A stretch of 64,000 bases of DNA from Streptomyces halstedii (GTDB taxonomy: Bacteria > Actinomycetota > Actinomycetes > Streptomycetales > Streptomycetaceae), in NCBI GenBank assembly GCA_000720535.1, contig JOAZ01000021.1, positions 1 to 64,000 of the forward strand. Direction: 5' to 3'. Below, in pieces: positions 24,233 to 32,958 of the stretch (the stretch's first letter is position 1; each line of letters starts with the position of its first letter). The notes under the pieces are model-generated. The model had not been told where the DNA came from. It saw only the letters and a list, made by a program, of their open reading frames with translations, and did not search any database. The position numbers and the translations under genes were made by a program.

Positions 24233-24975
24233 TACAGGCCCGACTCCGAGGTACGGACCAGGATGCGGCGGCAGTTCTCGCACCGCAGCACGGTGTCGGG
24301 GGACGCCGCCTTCACGTCGTTGACCTCGGTGATGTTCAGTTCGAGGCGGCAGCCCTCGCAGCGGCGCTGGTACAGCCGGGCGGCACCCACCCCGCCCTGC
24401 TGGGCGCGCAGCTTGTCGTAGAGCTTCAGCAGGTCGGCGGGGACGGCTCCGGCGACGACCTCGCGGTCCTTGGTGACCGTGGCGGCCTCGGCGTCGAGTT
24501 CCTGGGTGGCGGCGTCCCGGCGGGCGGTGGCGTCGTCCACCTTCGCCTGGACGGCGCCGACGCGTTCGGTCAGCTCGGTGACCCGCTCCTGGGCGGACTC
24601 GCGGCGCTCCATGATTTCGAGGACGACGTCCTCCAGGTCGCCCTGGCGCTTGGCGAGCGAGGTGATCTCGCGCTGGAGGTTCTCCAGGTCCTTCGGCGAG
24701 GAGACCGCGCCGGAGTCGAGCCGCTGCTGGTCGCGGACGGCGCGCTGGCGGACCTGGTCGACGTCCTGCTCGGCCTTGGTCTGCTCGCGGCTGGTGTCGC
24801 TCTCCTCGGTCTGCGAGGCGACCAGCAGGTCGCGCAGTTGCGCGAGGTCGCTGGTGAGCGAGTCGATCTCGGCGTGCTCGGGCAGGGAGTTGCGCTTGTG
24901 CGAGAGCTGCGAGAGACGTACGTCGAGGGCCTGGACTTCGAGGAGTCGGATCTGGTCGGCGGGCGCGGCGTTCAG
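24232..24975 (-). CDS. C4-type zinc ribbon coiled-coil protein (DUF164/CdsZ-like), CTG start
   Basis: This 247-residue protein has a long antiparallel coiled coil (residues ~5-175, Gln/Glu/Arg heptads) and a C-terminal zinc ribbon: CEGC ... CENC, near residues 200-238. Such proteins, related to H. pylori HP0958 and CdsZ, act as RNA or protein adaptors. The family N-terminus NAAPADQIRLLEVQALDVRL is preceded directly by a CTG that overlaps the Nif3 stop (CTGA), with GGAG 7 nt upstream. No ATG, GTG or TTG fits, so a CTG start is the best reading. It lies between the Nif3 and RNase H/phosphatase genes, an arrangement conserved in Streptomyces. Confidence 0.85.
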   Translation of the reverse strand: MNAAPADQIRLLEVQALDVRLSQLSHKRNSLPEHAEIDSLTSDLAQLRDLLVASQTEESDTSREQTKAEQDVDQVRQRAVRDQQRLDSGAVSSPKDLENLQREITSLAKRQGDLEDVVLEIMERRESAQERVTELTERVGAVQAKVDDATARRDAATQELDAEAATVTKDREVVAGAVPADLLKLYDKLRAQQGGVGAARLYQRRCEGCRLELNITEVNDVKAASPDTVLRCENCRRILVRTSESGL

Positions 24976-25808
24976 TTGGGGGCTCCAGAAGAGTGGTGGG
25001 TGGTCCAGGGGTCGGTGACCTGCTTCGAGACATGGACCCGCAGGTCCCATCCGTGGCGGTCGGACAGTGCGTCGAGCTGCGCGGCGGCCTGCTCGCACCA
25101 GGGCCACTCGGTGGCCCAGTGCGCGGCGTCGACCAGGCCGAGCGGCGAGTGCTGGACGGCCTCGGAGGCCGGGTGGTGGCGCAGGTCCGCGGTGAGGAAG
25201 GCGTCCACCCCGGCGGCGCGTACGGCGTCGAAGAGGCTGTCGCCGGAACCGCCGCTCACCGCGACCCGTCGCACGACGGCGTCCGGGTCGCCGGCCGTCC
25301 GGATGCCCTGCGCGGTGGCGGGGAGCCGGGCGGCGGCGCGGGCGGCGAAGTCGCGGAGGGTCTCGGGCCGGTCCAGTTCGCAGATCCGGCCGAGGCCGCG
25401 GCGGCCGGCGGGGTCGGTCGGGTCCGGTACGAGGGGGCCGGTCACGCGCAGGTCGAGTGCGCCGGCGAGGGCGTCGGAGACGCCGGGGTCGGCGGTGTCG
25501 GCGTTGGTGTGCGCGACGTGCAGGGCGATGTCGTGCTTGATCAGCCCGTGCACCACCCGGCCCTTGAAGGTGGACGCGGCGACCGTCGTCGTACCGCGCA
25601 GGTAGAGCGGGTGATGGGTGACGATCAGCTGGGCGCCGAGGGCACGGGCCTCGTCGGCGACCGCCTCCACGGGATCGACGGCGAAGAGGACCCGGTCCAC
25701 CTCGGCGTCCGGGTCGCCGCAGACGGTGCCGACCGCGTCCCATCCTTCGGCCCGCTCGGGGGGCCAGAGGGCGTCGAGTTCGGCGATGACTTCAGACAGA
25801 CGGGGCAC
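24972..25808 (-). CDS. Nif3-like dinuclear metal centre protein (GTP cyclohydrolase 1 type 2 family)
   Basis: This 278-residue protein carries the Nif3/DUF34 metal ligands: VTHHPLYLRG (His pair), HTNADTADPGV and the C-terminal DLRHHPASEA plus HWATEWP. Family proteins form toroidal hexamers with a di-metal site; the physiological reaction is not settled. The start is GTG 25808, giving the family N-terminus VPRLSEVIAELDALWPPERAEGWDAVG. It heads the minus-strand operon with the zinc-ribbon and RNase H/phosphatase genes, overlapping the former by 4 nt. Confidence 0.9.
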   Translation of the reverse strand: MPRLSEVIAELDALWPPERAEGWDAVGTVCGDPDAEVDRVLFAVDPVEAVADEARALGAQLIVTHHPLYLRGTTTVAASTFKGRVVHGLIKHDIALHVAHTNADTADPGVSDALAGALDLRVTGPLVPDPTDPAGRRGLGRICELDRPETLRDFAARAAARLPATAQGIRTAGDPDAVVRRVAVSGGSGDSLFDAVRAAGVDAFLTADLRHHPASEAVQHSPLGLVDAAHWATEWPWCEQAAAQLDALSDRHGWDLRVHVSKQVTDPWTTHHSSGAPN

Positions 25809-25898
25809 GGGGGAAAGGCTACCTGCCCCTGGTACTCCGTCGTCCCTGGCCGGGGCGAGTGACCCGGTCCCGCGGCCCGTGGCCCGGCGGCGGGCACC

Positions 25899-25942
25899 GT
25901 GCCCGGCCCGGGGCAGCCCTTCACGGGACCCCGGCCGGGCAC
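25899..25942 (-). terminator. Hairpin terminator after siderophore-binding protein gene
   Basis: GTGCCCGGCC (25899-25908) pairs with GGCCGGGCAC (25933-25942), extended inward by GGGG/CCCC after a one-base bulge. It lies 18 nt beyond the stop of the minus-strand binding-protein gene. Confidence 0.6.
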
Positions 25943-25959
25943 GGAACGTCATGGACCGG

Positions 25960-27000
25960 CTACTTCACCAGGTCGGCGCGGAGGTCGTCCAGGACCAGGT
26001 CGGCGGAGGTGACGCCGAGGCCCAGGTACCAGGTCTCGTCCGAGACGTCCTTGGCGCGGCCGGCCTTGACCGCCTCCAGGTTCTTCCACAGCGGGTTGGA
26101 CCGGGCGGTGTCGCGCTTGGTGGCCTTCGGGTCGCCGTAGACGCCGGTGAAGATCCAGTCGGCGTCGGCCTGGTCGATGTTCTCGGGGCTGATCTCCGCG
26201 GCGAGGTCGTCGATCTGCTGGTTCTTCGGCCGGGGCAGGCCCACGTCCTCAAGGATCGTGCCGATGAAGGACGCCTTGGCGTACAGGCGGATGCGGTCCG
26301 GCAGGTAGCGGACCATGGAGATGGTCGGCTTGTCCGGGCCGATGTCCTCGCCCAGCTTCACGGCCTTCGCCTCGTAGGCGTCCAGCTCGGCCTTCGCCTC
26401 GGCGGACTTGTCGAGCGCGGCGGCGTTGAGGAGGTAGTTCTCCTTCCAGGTGAATCCCGGGCGGATGGAGAACACGGTCGGCGCGATCTTGGACAGCTCG
26501 TCGTACTTGTCGGCCGCGCGCAGCTGGCTGCCGAGGATCAGGTCCGGCTTCAGCCCGGCGATCGCCTCCAGGTTGAGGTTGTTGATCGTGCCGACGTTCT
26601 TCGGGGCGCCCGCGTCCTTCTCCAGGTACGAGGGGATGGCCGCGTCGCCTTCGGAGGGGGCGTAGCCGACCGGCTTCACACCGAGCGAGACCACGTTGTC
26701 GAACTCACCGACGTCGAGGACGACGACGCGCTTGGGCGCCGTCTTGAGCTGGGTGGTGCCCATGGCGTGGGTGAGCGTACGGGGGAACTCACCGGCCTTC
26801 GCGTCCGTGCCGTACTCCGCCGTCTTCTTCGCCGCGTCCCCGAAGTCCTTGCCGCCGGTGGCGACGGCGGCCTTCTTGTCGCCGCCCGCCGCGTCGGCCC
26901 CGGCCGCACCGCCCGCCCCGTCGTCGCCGCAGGACGAGAGGGTGAGGGCGGCGGCCACGGCCAGGCCGACTGCGGCTGCGCCGCGGCGTCGAGGGGACAT
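25960..27000 (-). CDS. Iron-siderophore ABC transporter substrate-binding lipoprotein
   Basis: This 346-residue protein has a lipoprotein signal peptide with lipobox LSSC (Cys24), then an Ala/Gly-rich spacer and a FecB/FhuD-type periplasmic-binding fold. Typical blocks are PKRVVVLDVGEFDNVVSLGVKPVGY, IAGLKPDLILGSQLRAADKYDELSKIAPTVFS and later VSDETWYLGLG. It would tether outside the membrane and deliver a ferric siderophore to an ABC importer. No permease or ATPase gene is adjacent, so it must work with a transporter encoded elsewhere. A near-perfect iron box lies 35 nt upstream, giving DmdR1-mediated repression under iron-replete conditions. Confidence 0.92.
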   Translation of the reverse strand: MSPRRRGAAAVGLAVAAALTLSSCGDDGAGGAAGADAAGGDKKAAVATGGKDFGDAAKKTAEYGTDAKAGEFPRTLTHAMGTTQLKTAPKRVVVLDVGEFDNVVSLGVKPVGYAPSEGDAAIPSYLEKDAGAPKNVGTINNLNLEAIAGLKPDLILGSQLRAADKYDELSKIAPTVFSIRPGFTWKENYLLNAAALDKSAEAKAELDAYEAKAVKLGEDIGPDKPTISMVRYLPDRIRLYAKASFIGTILEDVGLPRPKNQQIDDLAAEISPENIDQADADWIFTGVYGDPKATKRDTARSNPLWKNLEAVKAGRAKDVSDETWYLGLGVTSADLVLDDLRADLVK

Positions 27001-27034
27001 GTTCTGCTCCAGATCGAGGGGTACACAGGAAACG

Positions 27035-27054
27035 TTAAGGAAAGGCTCACCTTA
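27035..27054 (-). promoter_or_regulatory. Iron box (DmdR1/DtxR-type operator)
   Basis: TTAAGGAAAGGCTCACCTTA (plus strand) is the 19-20 bp dyad bound by DtxR-family iron repressors: minus-strand reading TAAGGTGAGCCTTTCCTTAA. It lies immediately upstream of the siderophore-binding protein gene, fitting iron-dependent repression. Confidence 0.88.
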
Positions 27055-27198
27055 GTCAGACAGATCATCCGCAGCACACTCGCCCCCTGCCTCTCAGTCG
27101 ATTCCGGACATCGCCACCCTTATGTGTGAAGTGCGGTGACTCTTGTTGTTCGGCAGGAAGTGCGATACCTAGCTTCGGTTGCCGGAGGTGACCGCAGG

Positions 27199-29193
27199 AT
27201 GACTGCCTGTGCCGTCGAGAAGGAGACCGCCGGGGCCGCGAAGGCCGCCACGGCGCTGGAAGCCGCGTCCGGGCCGACGGAACCCGAGGAACCCGCCGAG
27301 CCCGAGAAACCCGGCACCGCCGGTACGCCGGGCGCCGAGGCGGCGCGCGGCGAACCCGGCACGAGCGCCGTCATGAGCCCCGGCGCGGGCGCTGCCGTGG
27401 GCGCCGTGGTGAGCCCCGGCGCGGGCGCGACCGCCCGCGCGCCCGGGGCCGCGCCCCGTACCGGCGGCGGATGGACCCGGGTGGCCGCCGCCCCCCGCAG
27501 GGCCCCGGCACCGGCCCCCGGGCCGCACACCCGGCCGGAGCGGCCCGCGCCCGTCCCCCAGGCGCGTCCCGAGGCGCCCGTGCCGCACCCCCGCGCCGCG
27601 GAGGGGCACGGCCGGACCGAGCCGTCCGACCGCCCCAGGACCGCCACCGGCCGTCCCGAGCCGCACCGTCCGGACGACACCCCGGGCTATTTCCGGGTGA
27701 CCGTGGGGCCCGGGTCCGGCGGGGCCGCGACCTTCGGCGGGGCCGCCACGGCACACGGCACCGACGCGGACGGGATCGCCGCCGTGTCCGCCCGGCTCGG
27801 CGGCGCCAGCCCGTCCCTCGTGCCCCTCCCGCCCGGTTCGGCCACCCTCGCCCCGGCCGGACCGCGTACGACACCGCACCCGGCGGCCCCGCCCGCCGAC
27901 ACCCCCCGGCCCCACCCGGCCCACACCACCCCGCCACGGCCCGCCGCCCCAAGCACCACCCCGCCCGCCGCCGCCCGCCCCGGCGCGGAGAGCCCGCGCC
28001 CCACCGGCGCGCCTGCGCCCGCCGCGGGCCACCGCGCCGCGCCGCCCCCCACCACGCCGGGCGCGCGCCCCCGGCCGGACGTACGCCGGGTGCCGCCCGC
28101 CCTCGTCCTGGCGGCCGACCACGCCTACGCGGCCCGCCTCACCACCGCACCCGGGGGCCGGGACGCCGTGGACCCCGCCTGGTACGCGGAGCGGTGGACG
28201 CTCGACGGCCCCGAGCCCTACGCCGTCCCCCTCCCCCTGGACCAGCCGGAGGAGGCCGCGTCCGATGTGCTGCCGCTCTCCGACGGGCGCGTGCTGATCC
28301 GGCGTCGGGTGGCGGACCGGCACGCGTTCTCGCTGCTCTACCCCACCGGCCCCGGCACGGGCGAGCTTCCGCTCGGCGATCTCGCCTGCGGCGAACTGAC
28401 CTTGCTCCCCCCGTCCCCGGACGGGCTGAGCGCCTACGCCCTGGTGCCCGGGGACCGTTCCACCGCCGTCTGGCTGGTGGCGGGCGGGCCGTTCGGGCCG
28501 GAGCGGGTCGCGGAGGTACCGGGCCGGTGTTCGGGCGGTGTCTGGCTGGACCGGGAGGGGCGGCTGCTGGCGCTGGACCGGCGGTGGGGGCCCGGCTCAC
28601 CCGTGAAGGCCGTCGCGGTGGACCTGGAGCGGGGCGGCGAGGTGACCCCCCTGCTCCAGATCGCGCCGGAGAGCAACGACCGGCTGCTGCTGGCCGATCC
28701 GGACAGCGGGCTGCTGCTGATCCGCTCGGACGCGCCCGGTGAGGACCGGCTCGGCTGGGGCGTGCTCGGCAGTTGCCTGCCGGTGCGCTTCCCGGAGTGC
28801 CTGCGCCTCCCGGACCTGACGCTGACCCCGTTCGCCGTGCAGCCCGGTCAGATGCTGATGCCGGAGAGCTGTGCGGTGGCCCTGCGGATCGACGGCCCGG
28901 CCGGTGACTGGGTGGGGGTCTGGCGGCCGTCCGGACGCAGGCTGGTCTCGTACGCGGCGCCCGCCGGATGGCAGGCCGGCTCCGGCTTCTGGTCCCGTGA
29001 CGCCGTGCTGCACCTGCCGTACGCGCAGGACGGCGCGCCCTGTGGCGTGGCCCTGCTGGAAGCACCGGCGGACGAACCCCACCAACCCGCCACGAACGGA
29101 ACGGAACCGTCCGGGGCGGAGCCGACTCCTGGTCCGTGCAGGCCCGTTCCGCTCGGCGAGGCGCCCCTGATCCGTCGTGCGGTGCCTGGATAA
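27199..29193 (+). CDS. Proline-rich protein with C-terminal propeller-like domain, unknown function
   Basis: The protein has 664 residues from ATG 27199 (GGAGG 10 nt upstream). Residues 1-~295 are low-complexity, rich in Pro, Ala, Gly and Arg, with PE-type repeats near residues 30-45. From ~300 the sequence becomes globular: VLAADHAYAARLTT, then repeated strand-turn units such as LPLSDGRVLIRRRVADRHAFSLLYP, GGVWLDREGRLLALDRRWG and DRLLLADPDSGLLLIRSDAPG. These suggest a six- or seven-bladed beta-propeller. There is no signal peptide or TM segment. I do not recognise a characterised homologue. The divergent neighbour is the iron-regulated binding protein, but no shared function is implied. Confidence 0.7.
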   Translation: MTACAVEKETAGAAKAATALEAASGPTEPEEPAEPEKPGTAGTPGAEAARGEPGTSAVMSPGAGAAVGAVVSPGAGATARAPGAAPRTGGGWTRVAAAPRRAPAPAPGPHTRPERPAPVPQARPEAPVPHPRAAEGHGRTEPSDRPRTATGRPEPHRPDDTPGYFRVTVGPGSGGAATFGGAATAHGTDADGIAAVSARLGGASPSLVPLPPGSATLAPAGPRTTPHPAAPPADTPRPHPAHTTPPRPAAPSTTPPAAARPGAESPRPTGAPAPAAGHRAAPPPTTPGARPRPDVRRVPPALVLAADHAYAARLTTAPGGRDAVDPAWYAERWTLDGPEPYAVPLPLDQPEEAASDVLPLSDGRVLIRRRVADRHAFSLLYPTGPGTGELPLGDLACGELTLLPPSPDGLSAYALVPGDRSTAVWLVAGGPFGPERVAEVPGRCSGGVWLDREGRLLALDRRWGPGSPVKAVAVDLERGGEVTPLLQIAPESNDRLLLADPDSGLLLIRSDAPGEDRLGWGVLGSCLPVRFPECLRLPDLTLTPFAVQPGQMLMPESCAVALRIDGPAGDWVGVWRPSGRRLVSYAAPAGWQAGSGFWSRDAVLHLPYAQDGAPCGVALLEAPADEPHQPATNGTEPSGAEPTPGPCRPVPLGEAPLIRRAVPG

Positions 29194-29307
29194 ACTCGGG
29201 TCCGCGCCGCGCAGCCGTTCCGTGCGGGTGCCGACGGTGACCGCGTCGGGGGACGGTGGCGAGGCTGCGACCCACACACCAGCGATCGCGACGGAGTGAC
29301 TTCCCAC

Positions 29308-29484
29308 ATGTCTGAAGCCCGAACCGACACGACCCGGACGCGCCCGCCGGAGGCGGACGCGCAGCGGGCCGCAGCCGGCGGCTCCGGAAAGCACCGAGGG
29401 GGCGCGTCGGCGGAGAACGCCGCCGCACAGCCGAACGGCCGCCACCGGCGGCAGTCCGAGGGGGGTGGCAGCGCGGCGGCCTGA
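29308..29484 (+). CDS. Small basic low-complexity protein
   Basis: This 58-residue product is rich in Arg, Ala, Gly and Ser and contains GGSGKHRG and GRHRRQSEGGG blocks. It has no hydrophobic segment and is predicted to be disordered. GGAG lies about 11 nt before ATG 29308, and a strong terminator follows 16 nt after the stop, so it looks like a real monocistronic gene. No function is recognised. Confidence 0.55.
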   Translation: MSEARTDTTRTRPPEADAQRAAAGGSGKHRGGASAENAAAQPNGRHRRQSEGGGSAAA

Positions 29485-29500
29485 GCCGCGCCGACACGAC

Positions 29501-29542
29501 GCCGAGGGCCGTCCCGGTCGCACGACCGGGGCGGCCCTCGGC
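29501..29542 (+). terminator. Strong hairpin terminator
   Basis: A near-perfect ~19-bp stem runs from GCCGAGGGCCG (29501) to CGGCCCTCGGC (29542) with a short CAC loop. It separates the small basic protein gene from the ABC transporter operon. Confidence 0.8.
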
Positions 29543-29663
29543 GTACCGGGGTCCGGCCGACCCCCACGCCCCAACTCCCGGCGGGCACCCAGGACATCTG
29601 TCACGGGTGTCCGCGTACATGTGCCCCTGCCGCCCGGCCCGCACGCTCCGTAACGTCATCGGC

Positions 29664-30743
29664 ATGACGCGGACAACGGGGAAACGGGCAGCGGAAAGCC
29701 AGGAACCGGCCGGACGGGCGACGAGCACACAGGCAGCGGGATGTCCGGGGGCGGACAGCACACCGCCCGGCCCCGCGGTGGTCTTCACGGCGGCGGTCAA
29801 GACGTTCGGTACGCCGGGGGGCACCGTCCGGGCCGTGGACGGTATCGACCTCACCGTGGGGCGCGGCGAGACGGTCGCCCTGCTGGGGCGCAACGGGGCG
29901 GGCAAGTCCACCACCATCGGGCTGCTGCTCGGCCTGGACACCCCGGACTCCGGCACCGTGCGGCTGCTCGGCCGCGACCCGGAGTCGGCGGTGCGTGCCG
30001 GGCTGGTCGGGGCGATGCTCCAGGAAGGGCGCCCGATCCCCCGGGTGACGGTGCGGGAGCTGGTCCGCTTCGTCGCATCCACCTATCCGCGCCCGCTGCC
30101 GGTGGCCGAGGCGCTCGCGCTGGCCGGGGTGTCGGCGTACGCGGACCGCCGTGTCGACAAGCTGTCCGGCGGCCAGACCCAGCGGGTCCGGTTCGCCGTG
30201 GCCCTGGCGGGGGACCCCGAGCTGATCATGCTGGACGAGCCGACGGCCGCCCTGGACGTGGAGGCGCGCCGCGCGTTCTGGGAGTCGATGCGGTCGTACA
30301 CGCGACGCGGCAACACGGTGCTGTTCTCCACCCATTACCTGGAGGAGGCGGACGGGAACGCGGACCGCATCGTCGTCCTGGACCGGGGCCGGATCGTGGC
30401 GGACGGCAGCGGAGAGGCCATCAGGCACGCGGCGGCGGAGAGGAGCGCGGCGGCCGGGGGCCAGGTCTCCGTCGATCTCCCGGACGGCGGGGCGAAGGGG
30501 CTGGAGCTGCTGCCGGGCGTGCTCGGGGTCGAGGTGCGCGGGGGCCGGGCCCTGCTGCGTACGGAGGATCCGGACGCGACCGTGGTGGCGCTGGCCCGGC
30601 TCGGCGCCGTGCGCGGCATCGAGGTCGGCAGGGTGACGCTGGAGGACGCCTTCCTCTCCCTGACCTCGCCCCCGCCTTCGCCCCCGCTCTCGCCCTCGCC
30701 CTCGCCCGATGAGCGGGCCGGCCACCCGAAGGAGACCGTCTGA
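29664..30743 (+). CDS. ABC transporter ATP-binding protein (drug/antibiotic exporter type)
   Basis: This 359-residue ATPase has complete motifs: Walker A GRNGAGKSTT, signature LSGGQTQRVRFA, Walker B LIMLDEPTAALD and the switch His in FSTHYLEEAD. The C-terminal ~90 residues form the extra domain seen in DrrA/CcmA-type exporter ATPases. It overlaps the permease start by 1 nt (TGATG), and a histidine kinase gene follows. ATPase-permease-kinase-regulator sets in Streptomyces usually export antibiotics or lipids and respond to membrane stress. The C-terminal tail contains a Ser-Pro repeat. Start ATG 29664 is preferred over the upstream GTG because similarity begins after it. Confidence 0.9.
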   Translation: MTRTTGKRAAESQEPAGRATSTQAAGCPGADSTPPGPAVVFTAAVKTFGTPGGTVRAVDGIDLTVGRGETVALLGRNGAGKSTTIGLLLGLDTPDSGTVRLLGRDPESAVRAGLVGAMLQEGRPIPRVTVRELVRFVASTYPRPLPVAEALALAGVSAYADRRVDKLSGGQTQRVRFAVALAGDPELIMLDEPTAALDVEARRAFWESMRSYTRRGNTVLFSTHYLEEADGNADRIVVLDRGRIVADGSGEAIRHAAAERSAAAGGQVSVDLPDGGAKGLELLPGVLGVEVRGGRALLRTEDPDATVVALARLGAVRGIEVGRVTLEDAFLSLTSPPPSPPLSPSPSPDERAGHPKETV

Positions 30744-31465
30744 TGTTCGCGTACGTCGTGCTGGAGATCCGGCGCACCCTGCGGGACACCGCGTTCCTGG
30801 TCCTCGGGACGGGAATGCCGGTGCTGATGTATCTGCTCTTCACCAATCTGGGCGGGGCCGGTGACTACGACGAGTGGAAGGCGGCGTCGATGGTCGGTAT
30901 GGCGGCGTACGGGGCGCTCGTCTCGGCCATGTCCATCGGCACGGGCATCGCCTCGGACAAGTCCCTGGGCTGGCTCCGGCAGTTGCGGGTCATCCCGCTG
31001 GGGCCCGGCCGGGCGGTGCTGGGGCGGGCGGTCAGCTGTGTGGTGACGGTGCTGCCGACCGTGGTGGCGGTGCTGCTGGCGGGGGCGCTGGTGAACGACG
31101 TGCGGCTGGCCGTGTGGCAGTGGGTGGTTCTGGTGCTGCTGCTGTGGGTCGGCGCGCTGCCCTTCTGCCTGCTCGGCATCGGCAACGGATACCGGCTCAC
31201 CCCGCAGAGCACGGGTGTGGTCAACATGGCCTGTCTGATGGGTTTCGCGGTCGTCGGCGGACTGTGGTTCCCGCTGGAGGCGTTCCCCGGCTGGCTGGGC
31301 TCGGTCGGTGAGTTCACCCCGGCGTACGGCTTCGCGGAGCTCGGCCGGTCAACCGTGGCCGCGGAGCTCCCGACGGCCGGTCCGGTGGTGATGCTGGGCG
31401 CCTGGCTGGTGGTGTTCGGCGCCTACGCGGTGGCCTCGTACCGTCGGTCCGCACGGACCGTGTGA
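30743..31465 (+). CDS. ABC-2 type transporter permease
   Basis: This 240-residue protein has six predicted membrane helices, with an N-terminal EIRRTLRDTAFLVLGTGMPVLMYLLF segment typical of ABC-2 permeases. A conserved polar loop lies before the fourth helix (GNGYRLTPQSTGVVNM), and GGLWFPLEAFPGWL precedes the last helices. It pairs with the preceding ATPase as a dimeric exporter. Genes overlap by 1 nt upstream, and its stop lies 11 nt before the kinase ATG. The substrate is not predictable from sequence. Confidence 0.9.
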   Translation: MFAYVVLEIRRTLRDTAFLVLGTGMPVLMYLLFTNLGGAGDYDEWKAASMVGMAAYGALVSAMSIGTGIASDKSLGWLRQLRVIPLGPGRAVLGRAVSCVVTVLPTVVAVLLAGALVNDVRLAVWQWVVLVLLLWVGALPFCLLGIGNGYRLTPQSTGVVNMACLMGFAVVGGLWFPLEAFPGWLGSVGEFTPAYGFAELGRSTVAAELPTAGPVVMLGAWLVVFGAYAVASYRRSARTV

Positions 31466-31476
31466 TCGGAGTGCCC

Positions 31477-32667
31477 ATGTCCCTCGCAGCGCACCTGACC
31501 CGCCCCCCGAAGGGCCCCCGCCGTGGCAGACGGCAGCGGCGGCCGGGCCCTCCCGGGCCGTACACCCTGCTGCCGTGGCTGCTGCTGGGGCTGGGCGCCT
31601 TTTCCAACCTCTGGCAGGGCGAGACCCCGAACCCCTGGATCGGCGGCCTGGGGCTCCTCGCCTTCAACTCCCTCTATGTGTCGGTGGTGTTCCGGGGCTT
31701 CGACCGCCGCAAGAGGGACAGCCCCACCTCGTACCGGCTGCTGGTCGCCATGGGCGCGATCACCTTCTCCCTCGCGATCGGCTACGGGGGGAACTGGCTG
31801 CTGTTCTTCCCGCTGTTCTCCCTGGCCTGCGGCACGATCCTGCGCGGCCGGTGGCTCGGGGCCGGGCTGATCACCCTGGCCCTGTGCGCGAGCGCCGTGG
31901 CCGCGTGGCGCGGCGACCACGCTTCCGAATCATGGACGATCGGCTACGGGACGTTCATCTCCGGCGCGGTGACGGCGGCGATCCTCACCCTGTCCGAGAC
32001 GGTGATGGAACTACGCGCCACCCGGCAGGAGTTGGCCCGGAGCGCGGTGGAGCAGGAGCGGCTGCGCTTCTCCCGCGACCTGCACGACCTGCTGGGGCAC
32101 ACGCTGTCGGTGATCGTCGTGAAGTCGGAAGCCACCCGCCGGCTCGCTCCCCATGACCTGGACGCCGCGCTCGAACAGGTCGACGACATCGAGTCGGTGG
32201 GGCGTCAGGCGCTCACCGAGATACGGGAGGCGGTGACGGGCTACCGGGAGGGAAGCCTGTCCACGGAGCTGGAGCGGGCCCGCTCGGTACTGACCGCCGC
32301 CGGGATCGAACCAGTGATCCGCCGCTCGGGGCCGCCCCTGGAGCCTGGGACGGAGGCGCTGTTGGGCTGGGTGGCCAGGGAGGCGGTGACCAACGCCGTA
32401 CGCCACAGCGGCGCGACCCGCTGCGTGTTCACGGTCGGCTCGACTCCCGACCAGGCGCACCTGACCGTCACGGACGACGGCACGGGCCCCGTGGACTCCG
32501 GCGCCACGGTGGGCGGTACGGGGCTGAAGGGGCTGGCCGAACGGCTCGCGGCCGTGGGCGGCTCGCTGGAATCGGGGCCCGGCGCGGAAGGCGGCTTCAC
32601 CGTCGTGGCGCGACTCCCGCACGACACCGCGTACACGGACCCGCGGGCGGAGGAGGAGTGCGGCTGA
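31477..32667 (+). CDS. DesK-type sensor histidine kinase
   Basis: This 396-residue protein has about four or five membrane helices in residues 30-160, then a HisKA_3 dimerisation domain with phospho-acceptor His203 in SRDLHDLLGHTLSVI. A GHKL ATPase with N-box EAVTNAVRHS and G-box DDGTGP / GGTGLKGLAERL follows. This is the DesK/LiaS subgroup that senses membrane state and phosphorylates NarL-type regulators. ATG 31477 has GGAG 5 nt upstream; the GTG at 31462 overlapping the permease stop lacks one. No response regulator follows directly; the nearest candidate is at 40787, after an 8-kb block of unrelated genes. Confidence 0.92.
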   Translation: MSLAAHLTRPPKGPRRGRRQRRPGPPGPYTLLPWLLLGLGAFSNLWQGETPNPWIGGLGLLAFNSLYVSVVFRGFDRRKRDSPTSYRLLVAMGAITFSLAIGYGGNWLLFFPLFSLACGTILRGRWLGAGLITLALCASAVAAWRGDHASESWTIGYGTFISGAVTAAILTLSETVMELRATRQELARSAVEQERLRFSRDLHDLLGHTLSVIVVKSEATRRLAPHDLDAALEQVDDIESVGRQALTEIREAVTGYREGSLSTELERARSVLTAAGIEPVIRRSGPPLEPGTEALLGWVAREAVTNAVRHSGATRCVFTVGSTPDQAHLTVTDDGTGPVDSGATVGGTGLKGLAERLAAVGGSLESGPGAEGGFTVVARLPHDTAYTDPRAEEECG

Positions 32668-32748
32668 GCGGGGCCCTTGCCCCGCCGCGCCCCGTCACGC
32701 GGCGCATGGCGGGGCGGGGCGGGCGGGGGCCGTACGGAGGCCGACGCG

Positions 32749-32958
32749 TCAGACGGTGCCGAACGCCCCCGCCCGGACGCCCGCCACGAACGACGCGAAC
32801 GCACCGGAGGCCACGCCGAGCACCGGGCCGCGCGGATCCTTGGAGTCACGGACGGGAACCACACCGCGCGAGGCGGCCAGGTTGACGGCGACCTCGACAC
32901 ACTGGCCACCGTTGTCGCTGTACGAGGAAGTGAACCAACGGGGAGATTCGATCGTCAC
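32749..32958 (-). CDS. DUF397 small protein (second cassette)
   Basis: This 69-residue protein has the DUF397 pattern: PRWFTSSYSDNGGQCVEVA at the start, VVPVRDSKDPRGPVL in the middle and a FASFVAGVRAG helix. Its ATG overlaps the stop of the upstream HTH gene by 4 nt, so it is translationally coupled to its regulator partner, unlike the first pair, which has a 6-nt gap. Confidence 0.92.
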   Translation of the reverse strand: MTIESPRWFTSSYSDNGGQCVEVAVNLAASRGVVPVRDSKDPRGPVLGVASGAFASFVAGVRAGAFGTV

